Source: Acidobacteriaceae bacterium | GTDB taxonomy: Bacteria; Acidobacteriota; Terriglobia; Terriglobales; Acidobacteriaceae | Assembly (NCBI GenBank): GCA_003139095.1 | Contig: PLHW01000063.1 | Location: 121,990 to 173,002 of the forward strand | Length of the DNA stretch: 51,013 nucleotides | Direction of reading: 5' to 3' | Shown here: piece after piece, positions 35,022 through 44,725 of the stretch | Position numbering within the stretch: the stretch's first letter is position 1 | How the letters are laid out: each line of letters opens with the position of its first letter | Made by a program: the position numbers and the translations under genes | The notes under the pieces: model-generated | Databases searched by the model: none | What the model was told of the DNA's origin: nothing | The model's input: the letters and a program-made list of their open reading frames with translations, nothing else

Positions 35022-35900
35022 ATGAAAAAACTCACCGTGCTTCTGCTGTTCTCGTCTCTGGTCCTCGGAGCCGCCGCCACGCTCGCCGCTCAGGAACACG
35101 CCGCCAACCAACCCCCCAAAATCCTCAACATCGTTCGCGAATACACCAAGCCCGGCAAATCCGGCTCGGCTCACGAAAAAACCGAAGCCGCCTTCGTGCA
35201 GGCCATGCGCGCCGCCAAGTCCCCCACTCACTACCTCGCCGCCGACTCCATGTCCGGCCAAACCCGCTCCCTCTTCTTCACCGGTTTCGATTCCTTCGAG
35301 GCCATGGAGAAAGACATGCGCGCCGTCGAGAAAAACCCCACCTTCGCCGCCGCCCTCGATCGCGCCGGCGCCGCCGATGGTGAGCTCCTCAGCGAAACCG
35401 ATGCCGGCGACTTCGTCTATCGTGAGGAATATAGCCTCCGTCCGGTCACCGACATTCCCCACATGCGCTACTTCGAAATCTCCCTCTTCCGCATCAAGCC
35501 CGGCCACGAAAAAGACTGGGACGACCTGGTCAAGATGTACATGTCCACCGGCGAAAAAATCCCCGACGCGCACTGGGTCACCTACGAAGCCGTCTACGGC
35601 CAGACCAATGGCACTTTCATCGTATTTACTCCCATGAAGTCCGCCTCCGAAATCGACCACTCCCTCGGTCAGCAGAAACAGTGGATGGCCGCCTTTGGCG
35701 AGGAGGGCATGAAAAAACTCGGCGAACTTTCCGCCAAGTCCATCGAATCCACCCAGACCAATCTGTTCGCCTTCAACCCGCGCATGAGCTACGTCTCCGA
35801 AGACTGGGTCAAAGCCGACCCCGACTTCTGGGCCCCCAAAACAAAAGCAGCCCCCAAGAAAGAAGCCAAGAAGTCCGAAGAATCCGAACCTAAGAAGTAG
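35022..35900 (+). CDS. Secreted protein of unknown function
   Basis: 292 residues with a good signal peptide (LTVLLLFSSLVLGAAATLAAQ). The mature part has two similar halves, each with an opening beta strand followed by a Pro-Gly-x-x turn (NIVREYTKPGKSGSAHE; FEISLFRIKPGHEKDWD). This suggests a tandem ferredoxin-like (dimeric alpha-beta barrel, ABM/EthD-like) arrangement. No catalytic residues are evident. The tail is Lys-rich (KKEAKKSEESEPKK). AAGGAGAG precedes the ATG by 9 bp. Stands alone. Fold assignment is inference only. Confidence 0.78.
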   Translation: MKKLTVLLLFSSLVLGAAATLAAQEHAANQPPKILNIVREYTKPGKSGSAHEKTEAAFVQAMRAAKSPTHYLAADSMSGQTRSLFFTGFDSFEAMEKDMRAVEKNPTFAAALDRAGAADGELLSETDAGDFVYREEYSLRPVTDIPHMRYFEISLFRIKPGHEKDWDDLVKMYMSTGEKIPDAHWVTYEAVYGQTNGTFIVFTPMKSASEIDHSLGQQKQWMAAFGEEGMKKLGELSAKSIESTQTNLFAFNPRMSYVSEDWVKADPDFWAPKTKAAPKKEAKKSEESEPKK

Positions 35901-35940
35901 CCTGTAGGGCGGAGTTCGCGTGGTGGCGGAGTCTCCGCGC

Positions 35941-35978
35941 GGTGCCCCATTCAAGCCCTCCTTTGGCTTGAGTGGGGC
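35941..35978. repeat. GGTGCCCC-type palindromic element, copy 4
   Basis: GGTGCCCCATTCAAGCC-loop-GGCTTGAGTGGGGCA. The inner stem differs from the other copies but pairs perfectly, and a GCCCCACC arm follows. Confidence 0.8.
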
Positions 35979-36050
35979 AGTTCCCGCCCCACCGTCCGCA
36001 GTAATCGCCTTGCCAGCGTTCACTTCAAGGCCTTGGAGTATAACTTCGTC

Positions 36051-37322
36051 ATGCAGTCGCCCCGGATCGTTTGTGTTGTAGCTTCTTTTCTTGTCGCCGC
36101 CAGTGTGCTTCTGGCGCAAGTTCCACAAAATTCCGGTTTAGCCTTTGCGCACGCCGTCAGCTACGACGCCGGCGGCCAGGCCACTTATGCCGTCGCCGTG
36201 GCCGACCTGAACGGAGACGGATATCCGGACATCGTTGTGGCGAATCAGTGCGCAATCGGTGGATGTTCGAATGGTTCAGTTGGCGTACTACTCGGCAACG
36301 GTGACGGCACCTTCCAGCCGCCGGTCGTATACCAATCGGGCGGGAGGATTGCAACCGGCCTGGCTGTGGGCGATGTAAACGGCGACGGGAAAATCGATCT
36401 TATCGTCGCCAATTATTGGCCAACCGGGGCTGGGGACGGCGGCACATTGGGCGTGCTGCTCGGCAACGGCGACGGAACCTTCCAGCCGGCAGTGACCTAT
36501 CAGTCCGGTGGTGTCACCGGCTTTGGAGTTGCGATCGCCGACGTGAACGGGGATGGAAAACTGGACCTGGTCGCGACCAGCGAGTGCAACAAAAAGAAAC
36601 CCTGCAAGTACGGTGTCGTGGGCGTGCTAATCGGCAATGGCGACGGAACCTTCCAGCCGGCAGTGACTTACCGCTCAGGCGGGGACGATGCCTTAGGGGT
36701 TGTGGTTGCCGACGTGAATGGCGACGGCAAGCCGGACATCGTGACGGCGAATTTTGTTTCGTGGGGTGCAAAATCCAAACATGCAAGCGTCGGCGTTCTA
36801 CTAAACAACGGCGATGGAACATTTCAACCGGCGGTGAGCTACGACTCGGGCGGAGCGTTTTCCCTTTCCGTGGCAGTGGCGGATTTCAACGGCGATAGAA
36901 TTCCCGATATCGTTGTGGCTAACTTGAATCCGAAGGGACAGAATGGCGAATCGGAGGGTGTGGTGGGCGTGCTGATCGGCAATGGAGACGGAACTTTTCA
37001 GAGAGTCGTGACTTACCAGCCTGGTGGCGAGGAAGCTTATTGGTTGGGCGCGGCGGATGTTAACGGGGACGGGAAGATGGACGTCGTCGTGTGCGAACTG
37101 GGCGGTGTGGATGTGCTGCTGGGCAACGGCAATGGAACTTTGCAGCCCGGCGTGGCATTCGACTCGGGCTTCCCGACTGCCACAGGTCTCGTGATCGCGG
37201 ATGTGAACGGCGACGGCAAACCGGATCTGGTTATCGCCAACGACAGTTACTCCTCCTCGGTGAATGTAATGCTGAACGAGTCTACGAATATCCCGATTAC
37301 CTCATTACCGCCCAGTCAATAG
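36051..37322 (+). CDS. Secreted FG-GAP/VCBS repeat protein
   Basis: 423 residues from ATG 36051. A TTG at 36033 is in frame but less likely, as GGAG at 36035-36038 serves the ATG. Signal peptide IVCVVASFLVAASVLLAQ. Seven repeats of about 55-60 residues follow with VADVNGDGKPDIVVAN, GVLLGNGDGTFQPAVTY and close variants. These DxNxDGxxD loops bind calcium in integrin-like beta-propellers. Extracellular or surface-bound; ligand unknown. Codon use is less C-rich than in the genes to the left. Confidence 0.9.
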   Translation: MQSPRIVCVVASFLVAASVLLAQVPQNSGLAFAHAVSYDAGGQATYAVAVADLNGDGYPDIVVANQCAIGGCSNGSVGVLLGNGDGTFQPPVVYQSGGRIATGLAVGDVNGDGKIDLIVANYWPTGAGDGGTLGVLLGNGDGTFQPAVTYQSGGVTGFGVAIADVNGDGKLDLVATSECNKKKPCKYGVVGVLIGNGDGTFQPAVTYRSGGDDALGVVVADVNGDGKPDIVTANFVSWGAKSKHASVGVLLNNGDGTFQPAVSYDSGGAFSLSVAVADFNGDRIPDIVVANLNPKGQNGESEGVVGVLIGNGDGTFQRVVTYQPGGEEAYWLGAADVNGDGKMDVVVCELGGVDVLLGNGNGTLQPGVAFDSGFPTATGLVIADVNGDGKPDLVIANDSYSSSVNVMLNESTNIPITSLPPSQ

Positions 37323-37351
37323 CGCCCGTTCCGTAAATCGGGTCTGGGAAG

Positions 37352-37425
37352 GGCACGACTTTTAGTCGTGCCGTCCGGAGCTAATAAATACGGGGGGCTT
37401 TAGCCCCTGGGGTCCGACGCCCCGC
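37352..37425. repeat. REP-like pair of hairpins
   Basis: GGCACGACT-TTT-AGTCGTGCC (9-bp perfect stem) followed by GGGGCTTTAGCCCC and CCGACGCCCCGCC words. The GGGGCTTTAGCCCC motif recurs, shortened, at 45763 and 45942, where it is linked to transposase remnants. Confidence 0.75.
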
Positions 37426-37496
37426 CCGTCTAAAAAGCATTTATGAAACACCCTCCAGCACTGTAAATTAATGCGGACAGAGTTGCCCCAAGCCTT

Positions 37497-38027
37497 ATGT
37501 CTCGCAACCAACAAAATGCGGTTCGGCTCCATGAACAGCGCAGACGGCTCACCGCCATATCGTTTCAAAAGCTGCAATGGCTCTTTCCCATCGCCGTCAC
37601 ATTACACAACTCCGAAGAAGCACTCTGGCTCCCGCCATGGTGGGTCCGCCATGCCAGCGAACTTCCTCTGCACCCAGCAGCCGCAGCATTTCGATCCGCA
37701 CTTGCCGCCCTCACCGTTGCTGCCTTCGTGGTCACGTATCTCAGTGCGCGCAAGGGCAAACAAAGTGTTTGGGCCTACCTGATGTTCGGGTACATCGTCG
37801 CCATGCTCGCCAACGTCTTTGTTCCCCACATTCCAGCGTCCTTGGTGTTCCGCTCCTACACTCCGGGGGTAGTGACGGCGGTTTTGATAAACCTCCCAGT
37901 GATGAGCTTTCTCTCGGTACAGGCGCTTCGTGAAGGCTGGGTGTCGGGCCGGAAAGCGGTGGCGTTCGGTGTAGTAGTGCCCCTAGCAATTGCCAGCCTG
38001 ATTCCGATCCTGCTCCTCCTCCACTAA
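37497..38027 (+). CDS. HXXEE-domain membrane protein
   Basis: 176 residues with about five hydrophobic helices. The first helix carries the defining HxxEE motif (VTLHNSEEALW), followed by a conserved-looking Trp-rich segment (LPPWWVRHA). Such proteins are small integral membrane proteins of unknown function; the His and two Glu could bind a metal. The first 25 residues are polar and may be too long. No strong ribosome site. Not in an operon: the next gene begins 158 bp later and has different base composition. Confidence 0.75.
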   Translation: MSRNQQNAVRLHEQRRRLTAISFQKLQWLFPIAVTLHNSEEALWLPPWWVRHASELPLHPAAAAFRSALAALTVAAFVVTYLSARKGKQSVWAYLMFGYIVAMLANVFVPHIPASLVFRSYTPGVVTAVLINLPVMSFLSVQALREGWVSGRKAVAFGVVVPLAIASLIPILLLLH

Positions 38028-38185
38028 CATGTCCGTGGAGGATTCCCTAAGATTTCCGTGGAGGCTCCCACCACAACCCTTCAAGTAGCGCCTTTACTTG
38101 TTGGGCGTTAATTACCTTGCCTCACCCACGAAAATGTGCATCATGGAGACAGCGCAAGTCATAATGGTGCGCCCTGGGAGAAACC

Positions 38186-39898
38186 GTGTCCACCCTCCAA
38201 CTCGGCTACCCACAAATTCTCAAATTGTTCGGGATTCATGCGATGAAAGAGCGAACAGAATCCCGTGCGTTTTTAGCGTGGTTTCTTGAGAACTACTACC
38301 GTCTCGATGAAACTGAGGTCAGCGATTGCATATGTGATGGCAAGTACGACAAGGGCATAGATGGAATATATGTAAATGAGCAATTGGGCCATGTAGACGT
38401 ATTTCAATCGTCACTCGCACACAGTAACAAAACGCTAGGAGACACGAGTCTCAAGGAGTTCGAGGGGACGCTCTCGCAGTTTAAGAACAAAGACTCGGTT
38501 GACAATCTGCAAAAAACGTCTAAAAACCCTGCTCTCACAAGTCTCCTCAAGCGCAATGACATTGCAACGAAAGTGGGTGAAGGCTATGTCGTTAGAGGAG
38601 TTTTCATAACCAATGTAGCGCGTGACAGTAATGCGAAAGATTTTCTCGCTACGCACTCGACCATCGTCCTCTATGACGGTCCGCAGTTAGAAAAATCGTA
38701 TACGCCGCTGGACAAGACTGCCCCAATCGCGCAGTCCATTTCTTTCAATATTGGCAGTGTTCCGCATATGGAGTACCAACTCAGCGCAAAAGTGAAGATG
38801 GTCATTGCGTCGCTCGCGGCGGAGGATTTGATAGGTATGGGAGGTATAGCAAATGGTGAACTGTTCGCATGGAACGTGCGGCAGTTTCTTGGACGCAAGA
38901 CAAAAGTGAACAAGGATATAGAGAAGAGTATTAAGGACGCAAAGGATCATCAATTATTCCCCGCCTTCCACAACGGCCTGACGGTTCTTTGCGATACGCT
39001 TAATGTCAAAAAAGACAAGCTCACGATTGCGGGATACGCGGTGGTCAACGGCTGCCAGAGCTTGCGAAGTTTATGGGACAACAAAAAGGATTTAACCCAC
39101 GATCTGCGCATCATCACCAAATTTATCAACGTGCCCCCAAATGACCCGTTGGCAACAAAGATCACAGATCATACCAATAATCAGAATGGAACAACCTTTC
39201 GTGATCTTCAATCGAACAACCCGATTCAGGTCAGGCTACAGTCGGAAATTCATCGTCAGTACAAAGACACGTACTTCAGGATCAAACGCGGTGAGCATCC
39301 GGAATGGCCGCCTGAGCATGTAATAGAGAATGAATTGATTGCGAAGGTCTTGCTCGCGTTCGACCTGAAAGACCCAGCATCGTGCCATCAAACCTACAAA
39401 CTATTTGACGAACTTCACGCCAGCATTTTTGGCCGACCCCAAGTAAATTCCGATCGCATCATTCTAGCTAGCGACATTTACGGCATCATTGTGGCCCTTT
39501 TAGACTCGATGGACAATAAGCTTTTCGGTCACTATACCCTCACAAAATACCTGCTTATTTACCTTCTTCGAGAGGCGCTGGAAACTGACGCGCAAGGAGC
39601 CGAGGTGTGCAAAAACCCGTCCGCTTTTTTCACCCAGAAGGACGGCAGGAAAAAAGTGAAGGAAGCGATAGCCAAGGCTGCCGGCGCTATCGTGCGCATA
39701 TTGGATACATGGGCGACCAAGAAATTTAGCATTGAGGACGAGCGCGAATATTTCGACTACAAGAGTGATCTCAAGAGTCCAAGACAAATCAAAGAAATCC
39801 GGGCGCACGTGATTAGTTCGTATCAGGTGATGGTAGATAATAAATACGCTCCGAGCTTTTCAGACGCTATTAAGAACGGAGTCGCTAAGACGAAATGA
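38186..39898 (+). CDS. AIPR family protein (abortive infection phage resistance)
   Basis: 570 residues, GTG start at 38186 with CTGGGAG 7 bp upstream. Family traits of PF10592: N-terminal nuclease-like segment (DKGIDGIYVNE..HVDVFQSS), FHNGLTVLCDTL, the core VVNGCQSLRSLW, DHTNNQNGTTFRDLQSNNPIQVRLQ and a helical C-terminus. In the usual PD-(D/E)xK form the third motif is QxK; here it reads Gln74-Ser-Ser76, so the catalytic Lys seems replaced. The gene is visibly richer in A+T and uses different codons from its neighbours, which points to horizontal transfer. No toxin, methylase or helicase is adjacent. A defence role is inferred from the family. Confidence 0.85.
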   Translation: MSTLQLGYPQILKLFGIHAMKERTESRAFLAWFLENYYRLDETEVSDCICDGKYDKGIDGIYVNEQLGHVDVFQSSLAHSNKTLGDTSLKEFEGTLSQFKNKDSVDNLQKTSKNPALTSLLKRNDIATKVGEGYVVRGVFITNVARDSNAKDFLATHSTIVLYDGPQLEKSYTPLDKTAPIAQSISFNIGSVPHMEYQLSAKVKMVIASLAAEDLIGMGGIANGELFAWNVRQFLGRKTKVNKDIEKSIKDAKDHQLFPAFHNGLTVLCDTLNVKKDKLTIAGYAVVNGCQSLRSLWDNKKDLTHDLRIITKFINVPPNDPLATKITDHTNNQNGTTFRDLQSNNPIQVRLQSEIHRQYKDTYFRIKRGEHPEWPPEHVIENELIAKVLLAFDLKDPASCHQTYKLFDELHASIFGRPQVNSDRIILASDIYGIIVALLDSMDNKLFGHYTLTKYLLIYLLREALETDAQGAEVCKNPSAFFTQKDGRKKVKEAIAKAAGAIVRILDTWATKKFSIEDEREYFDYKSDLKSPRQIKEIRAHVISSYQVMVDNKYAPSFSDAIKNGVAKTK

Positions 39899-40368
39899 GT
39901 TCAGAAAATATGGCAGAGCGACAAGAACTCCGTCAGAATTAAAAAAAACGATGCTGTGGTTAAAAAGCTGGGGGCTGGCCCACCCTTTCCCCCATCCCAA
40001 CTCCCAAGCCTGCCCCAGCCGTCTCCAAACCTAACTTCAAATTTCCGCTTCATGCAAAACGTCAAACCCCTGGAACCAGGTGCCGTTTTTTTTGGCCTCC
40101 AATCCCACCAACTAAATAATTAAGACCAAGCATTCCAGGCAAAATCGCCAGGAATTCCCATATCATACTTCGCACCCCTTAGGTGCTATTTAAGTGGTAA
40201 TAAATCAACGAAATTTGAAATAACCAAATAGCCACTATTTCAAGCCCGAATCCCCAGCCGCAAAGGGCGAATAAACGTCGAATCTACCAGACAAGAAACA
40301 AGCCACGAGCAAGCACCCAGGATGTGCCCGCTCGTGGCTCGGGGCTCGTAGCTCGTAGCTCGAAGCTC
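39899..40368. other. Convergent spacer, AIPR / Crp-family gene
   Basis: No gene seen. It holds a dispersed 35-bp element (39971-40005), a CCTGGAACCAGG palindrome followed by eight T at 40086-40093 (a possible but weak terminator for the AIPR gene) and a heptamer array at its right end. Confidence 0.55.
39971..40005. repeat. 35-bp dispersed element (copy B)
   Basis: GGGGCTGGCCCACCCTTTCC then CCATCCCAACTCCC. Near-copy of 14020-14054. Confidence 0.7.
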
Positions 40369-40372
40369 TTAA
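40331..40372. repeat. (GTAGCTC)n heptamer array at the end of the Crp-family gene
   Basis: CTCGTGG, CTCGGGG, CTCGTAG, CTCGTAG, CTCGAAG in tandem, reaching the stop codon of the Crp-family gene at 40369-40371. Same word as at 12404-12433. Confidence 0.9.
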
Positions 40373-41163
40373 CTCACACAAAGATTCTCCAGCGCCTTCT
40401 GGTTCCGCACCAGCAAGGTCGCCCCGTGCAACTCCACCACTCCCCGCCTCTTGAAGTCCCCCAGAATCCGCGTCACGGTCTCCCGCGACGACCCAATCAA
40501 CTGCGCAAGTTCTTCATGCGTAAGGGCCATCTTCATCCGCACCACCCCGCCGCTCACCTGCCCGTCCGCGCACCAGTGCAGCAGCAGCCGCGCCAGTTTC
40601 CCCGGTACCGAATGGCACAGCCCGATCGACCGGATCACGTCATACGCCGACTGGCAATCCTGGCTCAAATGTTGCGTCGCCCGCAGGCAGGCGTCCCCAT
40701 GTGTCTTCACAAATCTCAAAAACTGGTCCGACCCAATGTATGCTAACTGGCTTGGTTGCAACGTCTCCGCCGTCAGTTCATATGGATTCCCTGCCACCAC
40801 CGATTGCAGCCCCAGCACCTCGCCCGGCTGCGCAATCTTCACGATCATTGTTTTGCCATCCGCGTTTGTTGTCATCAACTTCACGCGCCCCTGGCAAACG
40901 ATATAAACCCCGCGCGCCGCCTGCCCTTCCATCAAAACGACGGCCCCTTCCGGAAACGAACTCGTGTGCTTGATCCGGTTCAATTCCTGCAACGTCGCCT
41001 GCGATAACCCCGCAAAAAAACTGTTCGGCCCAAGGTCAAACTCCCGCACATCTTCGATGATCGGCAACCCGTAGGGCGAGTTGGCCTTCGCCTGCGCATC
41101 TGCCAGATACCGAAAGCTTGGCCCCATGCTTCTTCCCACCATCGCTACCGTCGCGGTTGCCAT
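40369..41163 (-). CDS. Crp/Fnr family transcriptional regulator
   Basis: 264 residues from ATG 41161-41163, chosen for the GGAGAACGAT just upstream; an earlier start at 41226 is possible. Cyclic-nucleotide-binding beta-roll (SFPEGAVVLMEGQAARGVYIVCQGRVKLM, GEVLGLQSVVAGNPYELTA), dimer helix, and a winged HTH (LTHEELAQLIGSSRETVTRILGDFKRRG). The N-terminal FNR cysteine cluster is absent, so an iron-sulphur oxygen sensor is unlikely. The ligand cannot be told. Divergent from groESL with more than 600 bp between. A heptamer array touches its stop codon. Confidence 0.92.
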   Translation of the reverse strand: MATATVAMVGRSMGPSFRYLADAQAKANSPYGLPIIEDVREFDLGPNSFFAGLSQATLQELNRIKHTSSFPEGAVVLMEGQAARGVYIVCQGRVKLMTTNADGKTMIVKIAQPGEVLGLQSVVAGNPYELTAETLQPSQLAYIGSDQFLRFVKTHGDACLRATQHLSQDCQSAYDVIRSIGLCHSVPGKLARLLLHWCADGQVSGGVVRMKMALTHEELAQLIGSSRETVTRILGDFKRRGVVELHGATLLVRNQKALENLCVS

Positions 41164-41776
41164 ATCGTTCTCCTCTTTTTCTACTGCTGCGTGCTCCACG
41201 GCTGCGTGCCCTTTCCGTGAGTTCACCTGCCTCTATGGGCAACCCTGTAGCCATTCCCGTTGGGCGTCCGGCCCCTCCCCTCCAAATCCGTAAGTCCTTT
41301 ATAATCAATCAGCATCTCCTCCGGAGCGAATCTCCCTCCAATCCCCGCACCTTCCCGCCCGGGCCTCCCACTGCGCGTTTTGCCACACGCATGAGTGATC
41401 TCCATCACTTAATGCCGTGAGAGCTGAACATTTTTCTGTGATCTAGCTTCTCTGCTCCGGCCATTGCCATCTGCCCAATTTTGGGCGGATAATCCGTCGA
41501 CACCGACGGCCCGCAGTCACTCTCCGGCAGACCTTCGGCAGGAATTTAGCCCGCCGCAGCGTCTCACCGCTGCCATAACCAGGCTAGTCTTAAGCACCGG
41601 ATTCTGCCGTCGTTGAGTGGTTTTGGCTTTCCCCCGTGTACCCCATGGTGAAAAATGGGTTTTGACGTCCCCCGTGTACCCCATGGTGAAAAATGGGTTT
41701 TGACGTCCCCCGTGTACCTCCGTGTACCCCGTGGCTGAGGGGTTTTGGCTTTTCCCCCGCCCATTCCCCGCAGAAC
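41164..41776. other. Divergent region upstream of groESL
   Basis: No gene seen. It contains the leader of the Crp-family gene and a tandem repeat at 41621-41760. Upstream of that nothing is recognisable. Confidence 0.55.
41621..41760. repeat. 38-bp tandem repeat, about three copies
   Basis: Units begin TTTTGACGTCCCCCGTGTA and end GGTGAAAAATGGG. The first (41621-41659) and second (41660-41697) are nearly alike; the third diverges into CGTGTACCTCCGTGTACCCC. Ends about 17 bp before the groES -35 box. Confidence 0.85.
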
Positions 41777-41806
41777 TTGACAACTCCCCACTCATATATT
41801 TACAAT
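41777..41806 (+). promoter_or_regulatory. Sigma-70-type promoter of groESL
   Basis: TTGACA at 41777-41782 and TACAAT at 41801-41806 with an 18-bp spacer. The last T of the -10 box is the first base of the CIRCE operator. Confidence 0.8.
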
Positions 41807-41832
41807 TAGCACTCGTTGAGACTAAGTGCTAA
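41806..41832 (+). promoter_or_regulatory. CIRCE operator (HrcA binding site)
   Basis: TTAGCACTC-N9-AAGTGCTAA, one mismatch from the consensus inverted repeat. It starts at the -10 box, so HrcA would block transcription of groESL until heat shock. No hrcA gene is in the window. Confidence 0.95.
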
Positions 41833-41879
41833 CAACCCGGCGTTAGATCCCACATCAACTCTTGAAAGGAGCACCATCC

Positions 41880-42209
41880 ATGGCAACTAAGTTCACTCCC
41901 CTGCACGACCGTATTCTCGTTCGTCGTGTAGAAGAGGCCGACACCACCCGGGGCGGCATCATCATCCCCGACAGCGCCAAAGACAAACCGCAGGAAGGCG
42001 AAGTCATCTCCGCCGGCAAGGGCAAAATTAACGAAGACGGCAAAGTCCGCCCCCTTGACGTAAAAGAAGGCGACCGCATTCTCTTCGGCAAATACTCCGG
42101 CACTGAAATCAAGCTCGACGGCGAAGACTTCATCATCATGCGTGAAGAAGAAGTTCTCGGCATCATCTCCGGCGCAGCCAAAAAAGAAACCGCCGGTAGC
42201 CGCAAATAG
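41880..42209 (+). CDS. groES: Co-chaperonin GroES
   Basis: Heptameric lid of the GroEL chamber. 109 residues, from ATG 41880 preceded by AAAGGAG. Family motifs: [19 protein letters not shown], mobile loop [38 protein letters not shown] and MREEEVLGI. The C-terminal tail ([13 protein letters not shown]) is some 10 residues longer than usual. An in-frame TTG at 41862 is disfavoured because it would contain the ribosome site. First gene of the CIRCE-controlled operon; 140 bp separate it from groEL. Confidence 0.98.
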   Translation: MATKFTPLHDRILVRRVEEADTTRGGIIIPDSAKDKPQEGEVISAGKGKINEDGKVRPLDVKEGDRILFGKYSGTEIKLDGEDFIIMREEEVLGIISGAAKKETAGSRK

Positions 42210-42214
42210 TCTGA

Positions 42215-44014
<1,800 letters not shown>

Positions 44015-44024
44015 TGAACGTGTG

Positions 44025-44046
44025 GCGCGGACACTCCTGTCCGCGC
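44025..44046. repeat. Perfect hairpin GCGCGGACA-CTCC-TGTCCGCGC
   Basis: Nine-base perfect stem 11 bp after the groEL stop. Third member of the GCGGACA hairpin family (13667, 25285). Confidence 0.85.
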
Positions 44047-44048
44047 AG

Positions 44049-44079
44049 CTGTCAGCTCTCAGTTGTCAGCTGTCAGTTA
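44049..44079. repeat. TCAGTTG/TCAGCTG heptamer run
   Basis: GCTGTCA, GCTCTCA, GTTGTCA, GCTGTCA, GTT in tandem between the hairpin and the groEL terminator. Confidence 0.85.
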
Positions 44080-44084
44080 GATCA

Positions 44085-44119
44085 AAAGCCCCGCTCGCAA
44101 GAGCGGGGTTTCTTTCCTT
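44085..44119 (+). terminator. Intrinsic terminator of groESL
   Basis: AAAA, then CCCCGCTC-GCAA-GAGCGGGG (8-bp perfect stem, GCAA tetraloop) and TTTCTTTCCTT. A good Rho-independent terminator on the plus strand. Confidence 0.92.
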
Positions 44120-44142
44120 GGGCCAAACAGATGCACCATCAA

Positions 44143-44470
44143 TCAACCGTAGATCACAGCTATAGCCCTGTTGACGGGGGTACCGGTCACCGGATTGTCA
44201 AGGTTCACGACTACCCTACAAAACACTGTATCTCCCGCTGCATTGGCAGCGGTCTGGACGCTTGAAGTGTAGAGAAACGCTCCCCCTGCCCAAGGCGTTA
44301 GATGATCCGCATGTAACTCCGTCGCCCACGCTGACACAGCGCGGGTGCCGGCTGGAAAGCCTGTAATAGTCACTTCGTTCCGCCCCACGGAAAAAGGGCC
44401 CCGAGAGTAAGACTAATTCCGCAGTGACGCCTCCAGCCACCCCCCTGCCACTGATACTTCCGTTAAGCAT
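44143..44470 (-). pseudogene. Small gene split by a 1-bp frameshift in a T5 run
   Basis: AAGGAGG and ATG 44468-44470 start a frame MLNGSISGRGVAGGVTAEL... that runs out after SGPFF. In the next frame a protein-like sequence continues (VGRNEVTITGFPAGTRAVS ... VNRAIAVIYG) to a TGA at 44143-44145. Removing one T from the TTTTT run (top strand 44391-44395) joins the two into one ORF of about 108 residues. The combined product has beta-rich, Ala/Val/Thr-rich text and no recognised domain. It may be a true pseudogene, an assembly homopolymer error, or a +1 frameshift site. The very good ribosome site speaks for a recent gene. Confidence 0.55.
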
Positions 44471-44725
44471 TAATCCTCCTTGGCGATCTTTGATTCGCTA
44501 ACGGTAGAACAGTGCCATGCTACAGGGCTGCAAGTAAGTTGCCGAATCTAAGAGAGCCTCGTGCCGCCGCGTGCGTCACTTACGCGCCTTACGAGAAATG
44601 ATCTGGGGTGCCGGGCCTTTGCGCGTCCCGCGTGCAGGGGCGCGCCAACACCAAACCACTTGCCACTACGATGCCCGAAGTGGAATGCTAGAAATTCCCT
44701 ATCCCCGAGTGGACGGAGGACCCCG

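Noticed and set aside
41621-41760. Possible CRISPR array
   Set aside because: Units are directly adjacent without unique spacers, only three copies, no cas genes.
44385-44400. Programmed -1 frameshift site
   Set aside because: The needed shift is +1 and the T5 run is not in a X-XXY-YYZ heptamer in the zero frame, so a simple indel is more likely.
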